From NCBI GenBank assembly GCA_022722495.1, contig JAIJLI010000140.1, positions 1 to 6,107 on the forward strand: a DNA stretch of 6,107 bases, given 5' to 3'. How positions within the stretch are numbered: the stretch's first letter is position 1; each line of letters begins with the position of its first letter. Position numbers and translations under genes: made by a program. This DNA comes from Dialister sp. (GTDB lineage Bacteria > Bacillota > Negativicutes > Veillonellales > Dialisteraceae). Below are positions 5,644 through 6,107 of the stretch, in pieces. The notes under the pieces were generated by a model that was not told the DNA's origin, ran no database searches, and saw only the letters and a program-made list of their open reading frames with translations.

Positions 5644-5696
5644 CTCACACACACACCTAGCGGTCGAACACCTATGTGTGTGAGTATTCCTTTTTT
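5644..5696. terminator. Bidirectional terminator-like hairpin
   Basis: CTCACACACA (5644-5653) and TGTGTGTGAG (5675-5684) form a 10-bp stem with a 21-nt loop. On the plus strand six T follow at 5691-5696; on the minus strand the tail reads AAGTTTTTGTTTTAG. Both sides therefore look like intrinsic terminators, although the loop is long. Confidence 0.55.
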
Positions 5697-5967
5697 ATTC
5701 TTAATAATAGTTATTTTGTGGAGGTATCTTTGTTTTTCTCTTTGTATTCTTCTTTGGATATTTCTTAGGATGTTTATAAAACTATATATTTATAATTTAC
5801 ATAAAATCAGCATGTTATGCCAATTAATGTTGGTAGAAAGCATATTAATAAAAGGAAACTAATGAGCGTGATATGTTGGTGTAGATGATAGAATTTGCCA
5901 CCAAAAATCTGTCATTAAGGGCAAAAAATGTCAGCAAATATACGAGTAACGGGGAAGACGCGCGCGT

Positions 5968-5987
5968 AATAATAGCTTGCTATTATT
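5968..5987. repeat. Compact 9-bp hairpin downstream of a CG-repeat
   Basis: AATAATAGC (5968-5976) and GCTATTATT (5979-5987) are separated by only two bases, and CGCGCG lies just upstream (5961-5966). Two more T follow on the plus strand, which is a weak terminator tail. It could also be a protein-binding dyad upstream of the right-edge promoter. Confidence 0.5.
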
Positions 5988-6066
5988 TTGAGGCAAAAAG
6001 AAAAGTGTAAAGAAAAAAGAAAAAATAGAGAATTTTGCAGAAAAAAGAAAGATTTTCCTTAAAAAA

Positions 6067-6098
6067 TTTGGTAGATTTAGAAAATCTTTGTAATTTTG
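6067..6098 (+). promoter_or_regulatory. Bacteroides-type promoter reading out of the right edge
   Basis: TTTG (6067-6070), a 20-bp spacer and TAATTTTG (6091-6098) match the Bacteroidota consensus very well. It should drive a gene that begins beyond base 6107. The 12 bases AAAATCTTTGTA (6081-6092) also occur at the recombinase promoter (4611-4622). Confidence 0.7.
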
Positions 6099-6107
6099 CA
6101 ACCGAAA

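Larger units (their letters stand above)
5391..6066. other. Gene-free region with multiple hairpins and an A-rich tract
   Basis: No convincing gene lies in these 676 bases. A weak dyad CCATAT/ATATGG is at 5418-5436. A hairpin-dense segment spans 5516-5597, then a bidirectional terminator-like hairpin 5644-5696, a T-rich run (5690-5770), a compact 9-bp hairpin at 5968-5987, and an A-rich purine tract from about 5995. The tract includes GAAAAAAGAAA twice (6012-6022 and 6040-6050, period 28). The setting would suit the upstream region of a replication or accessory gene to the right, but no iterons are recognised. Confidence 0.6.

Noticed and set aside
5725..5732. TATCTTTG as a plus-strand promoter -7 element
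   Set aside because: No TTTG or TTG lies 19-21 bp upstream and no gene follows.
5674..5862. Possible 62-residue hydrophobic protein (MCVSIPFLFLII...), as in small membrane toxins
   Set aside because: Hydrophobicity follows from T-rich DNA, the ATG lies in the terminator-like hairpin, and no promoter or leader supports it. It could be reconsidered if transcription is shown.
5935..5942. Minus-strand TATATTTG as a promoter -7 element
   Set aside because: No matching -33 element is present at the expected spacing, and no minus-strand gene follows.
1..6107. CRISPR array, tRNA or rRNA genes, insertion-sequence transposase
   Set aside because: No regularly spaced short repeats, cloverleaf-like segment, rRNA sequence or transposase frame was found.

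Overview
The window looks like accessory DNA from a member of the Bacteroidota, probably Bacteroidales (Bacteroides/Prevotella-like). Three lines of evidence support this. Three candidate promoters match the Bacteroides-type consensus (TTTG or TTG, 19-20 bp, TAnnTTTG). Start codons sit behind A/T-rich leaders without clear Shine-Dalgarno sequences. The DNA is AT-rich. The gene content (relaxase, relaxosome accessory protein, small serine recombinase) is that of a mobilizable plasmid or integrated mobilizable element. No replication gene, coupling protein or type IV secretion gene is visible, so any transfer would need helper functions from elsewhere.

Layout. Bases 1-528 (+) are the 3' part of a trypsin-fold (S1) serine protease, cut by the window edge so that the catalytic His is the second visible residue. 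Bases 529-887 hold no convincing gene: a decayed 69-bp-period tandem repeat and a strong hairpin lie where the protease meets a convergent operon. Bases 888-4194 (-) are a compact four-gene operon, read from right to left: a relaxosome accessory protein with a ribbon-helix-helix-like segment; a MOBP-type relaxase starting 1 nt after it; then, after a 101-nt gap with a 16-bp perfect inverted repeat, a coiled-coil protein with two C-terminal membrane helices; and last a soluble coiled-coil protein.

Bases 4195-4690 are a roughly 500-bp divergent control region. It carries the minus-strand mob promoter, nested inverted repeats that make it the best oriT candidate, purine-rich direct repeats, and the plus-strand recombinase promoter embedded in TTTGTATT/AATACAAA repeats. 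Bases 4691-5344 (+) encode a 217-residue small serine recombinase, followed at once by a textbook terminator. Bases 5391-6107 hold no convincing gene but contain a run of hairpins ending in a bidirectional terminator, an A-rich tract, and a consensus promoter pointing out of the right edge to an unseen gene.

Working model (inference): the RHH-like protein and relaxase nick oriT in the divergent region, the two downstream coiled-coil proteins are accessory mobilization factors (one anchored in the membrane), and the recombinase resolves multimers or inverts a segment through sites overlapping its own promoter. The two downstream mob-operon genes are the least familiar part of the window.
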